From an uncultured Eubacterium sp. (lineage in GTDB: Bacteria; Bacillota; Clostridia; Lachnospirales; Lachnospiraceae), in assembly GCA_910579075.1 (NCBI GenBank), contig CAJTSV010000001.1, forward strand, positions 54,297 to 118,296: 64,000 bases of DNA, read 5' to 3'. Positions 63,601-64,000 of the stretch are shown here, piece after piece. The number at the start of each line of letters is the position of its first letter. The first letter of the stretch is position 1. Position numbers and translations under genes: made by a program. The notes under the pieces are model-generated. The model saw only the letters and a program-made list of their open reading frames with translations. It was not told the DNA's origin and made no database searches.

Positions 63601-64000
63601 CCTGGCAAGCGCTTCATTTCCAGCCAGCTCTTTCAGCTGGTCAGCACTTAAATCATCGCCAAAATAACTGATGTCAACGCCTGCCTTTGCCAGCTCCATT
63701 TTAATTTTATCCGTTACGGTTACAACGGTATGCGCCTGCGTCTGCTGCAGGGAAAACCCTTCTTCTTCCATTTTTTTGCAGTCCGTCGGGGTTGTTGTAT
63801 TGGAAGCTACCACCATCTGGTTTTTCATCACCGCCGCATCCATGTTTTCCGCCTGCTGCATGACATCTTCCATCGTCCCGGCCTTATTGTCCTGCTGGGG
63901 CTTTTGGTATGTAACCTCTGCTGTTTTTTCTCCCCTGGTCAGCTTTTCTGTTTCATTCGGCTGGTCTGTCCCTGCAGAAACAAAACCAAAATCAAACTTT
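60613..64000 (-). CDS. Very large flagellar-locus protein (DUF6240-like), 5' end outside the window
   Basis: The frame stays open from the stop at 60613 to the right edge, at least 1,128 residues. The ATG at 63873 has only a weak ribosome site, and 42 codons without a stop continue upstream of it, so the true start is likely beyond the window. The protein is soluble, helical and acidic, with many Gln/Glu/Ala-rich stretches and repeated segments of the kind PLTxxNLxxxxQL and ITxENITRMKAADQ. The C-terminus (ADCAEKCMSTMIIEPDVTSL ... MNYIFTNGLNLNDFASRSG) is globular. I recall similar Lachnospiraceae proteins as DUF6240; function unknown. It lies just upstream of flagellin on the same strand. Confidence 0.72.
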   Translation of the reverse strand, partial: KFDFGFVSAGTDQPNETEKLTRGEKTAEVTYQKPQQDNKAGTMEDVMQQAENMDAAVMKNQMVVASNTTTPTDCKKMEEEGFSLQQTQAHTVVTVTDKIKMELAKAGVDISYFGDDLSADQLKELAGNEALARELSGRLKDLKADIPLTVDNVTDCRRALQEAQQLHRLDEGALKYMLDNQLQPTIANLYMAQYSGSAVYMNEDEISINFESKGIKQQIAKIIGQAGLPADEQSFTDSQWLIQNHIPLTPGNLKFYEQLKETAFPPSREKLLDGMITAVSEGKRPQDAVLIDAHSLTARAQKAADTINMAADEDLAYLIKNGEPVTVQNLEHAHNEIQSGTLSAQEQQEIAELVKSISGMSEAEMDAYANQAVQGQDAAGNVNGIMQQAAAGTQQAEADGTIQADGTVIVSSGDGTVVQTAGSTDAGTGSGNMADGRGGMAQNQAAGYTNVQILLITARRQLEEVRLVMTVESSYIMYKQGISVDMSSMEELISRLKEIENSYYKNLLADGGAEVTEANVSLFAETSNKLEQLKDMPAYAIGAKNIGISTLEELHQEGSAMQQNFQQANERYETMRTPVRRDLGDSIQKAFQNVDEILEETGMEVNPANERAVRILGYNHLEITPENITRMKAADQQVQMAFRSLTPSVIREFISRGVNPLDLDIQELNRQAEQIRTELKIDAPEEKYSEYLYKLEQNHSITKEERSSYIGIYRLMNHIAQSDGAAVGALVNQGAQITMRNLLTAVRTERRGSVDITADASFGGVEGSYRASITEQIEAGYHHQCVRQAFDEMSPERLRVVANDTGWEDLTPEQFLQQLQEAPDDVAAMESYYQQQLDDLNACAKSSGEVYEMLEQYQIPNTVMNVMAMSEYLNNRNGAFRRFFGMGNGRTPDSAKNTDDYMTKNEDGSVEVDFEAVREELLRRFGEDVKKPVELAKAVAELADCAEKCMSTMIIEPDVTSLDVRELKLMNAQMSIGAKMASEECFSMPIVVDGEVTNVTMKIVRQKEQKGLVNITLETGRFGRIAAELKAKQKGFSGYVASDSRHTRDLLESMGGEIAQALQEAGDGPVSMNYIFTNGLNLNDFASRSGSSEQPQTEELREVQTKTLYGMAEGFIRVLKKLDANVNF

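Overview
The window looks like a chromosomal segment of a motile, Gram-positive gut Clostridium of the family Lachnospiraceae. The evidence is the moderate GC content, the strong AGGAGG-type ribosome sites, a flagellin/FliS/FlgM/FlgN/FlgK set, BofA and YaaL from the Firmicutes sporulation neighbourhood, a lysyl-tRNA synthetase with a C-terminal tRNA-binding domain, a type III pantothenate kinase next to BirA, and a short clostridial-style Tad pilus cluster. The genus cannot be decided from sequence alone. Most genes lie on the minus strand. No rRNA, tRNA, CRISPR, prophage or transposase gene was seen.

Layout, left to right. 1-3.7 kb: flagellar late operon flgM-flgN-flgK-flgK' behind a sigma-28-like promoter. 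3.8-11 kb: accessory stretch with a structured repeat, a HigBA-type toxin-antitoxin whose antitoxin carries an ImmA/IrrE protease domain, an ABC/FtsX transporter with a two-component system whose kinase lacks its ATPase domain, and a HicAB pair. 11-19.4 kb: a sugar/glycopeptide island with a MupG-like 6-phospho-muramidase, PRD regulator, PTS EIIA/EIIB and a broken EIIC, a GrdB-related protein, glycosylasparaginase, dipeptidase and CutC. It has two identically built promoters, each with the same TTTCCTA...TAGGAAA palindrome. 19.4-22.3 kb: ECF sigma with an anti-sigma/NlpC-P60 fusion, and a HEPN/nucleotidyltransferase pair. 22.4-28.4 kb: beta-galactosidase, APC permease and AraC regulator. 28.4-46.6 kb: mostly core genes (lysS, greA, dus, coaX, birA, argF, a band-7 protein, a SleB-like hydrolase, pgi, murG, HIT) with several unrecognised proteins. 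46.7-57.2 kb: a Tad/Flp pilus cluster from a prepilin peptidase to an FHA protein. 57.2-64 kb: bofA/yaaL, fliS, a large flagellin and a very large protein running off the right edge.

The features most worth following up are: (i) a ~150-bp cloverleaf-like repeat present twice in opposite orientation with about 93% identity; (ii) a second palindromic repeat family with three members, all between 10 and 14.6 kb; (iii) the two-promoter MupG/PTS/glycosylasparaginase regulon and its crippled EIIC; (iv) several proteins that keep their fold but have lost catalytic parts (kinase without ATPase domain, NlpC/P60 with Cys changed to Ser, metallo-beta-lactamase-like protein without metal ligands, TadZ-like protein without Walker lysine); (v) a WalR-like box at a cell-wall hydrolase promoter. 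All functional statements rest on reading the translated sequences; no database search was run.
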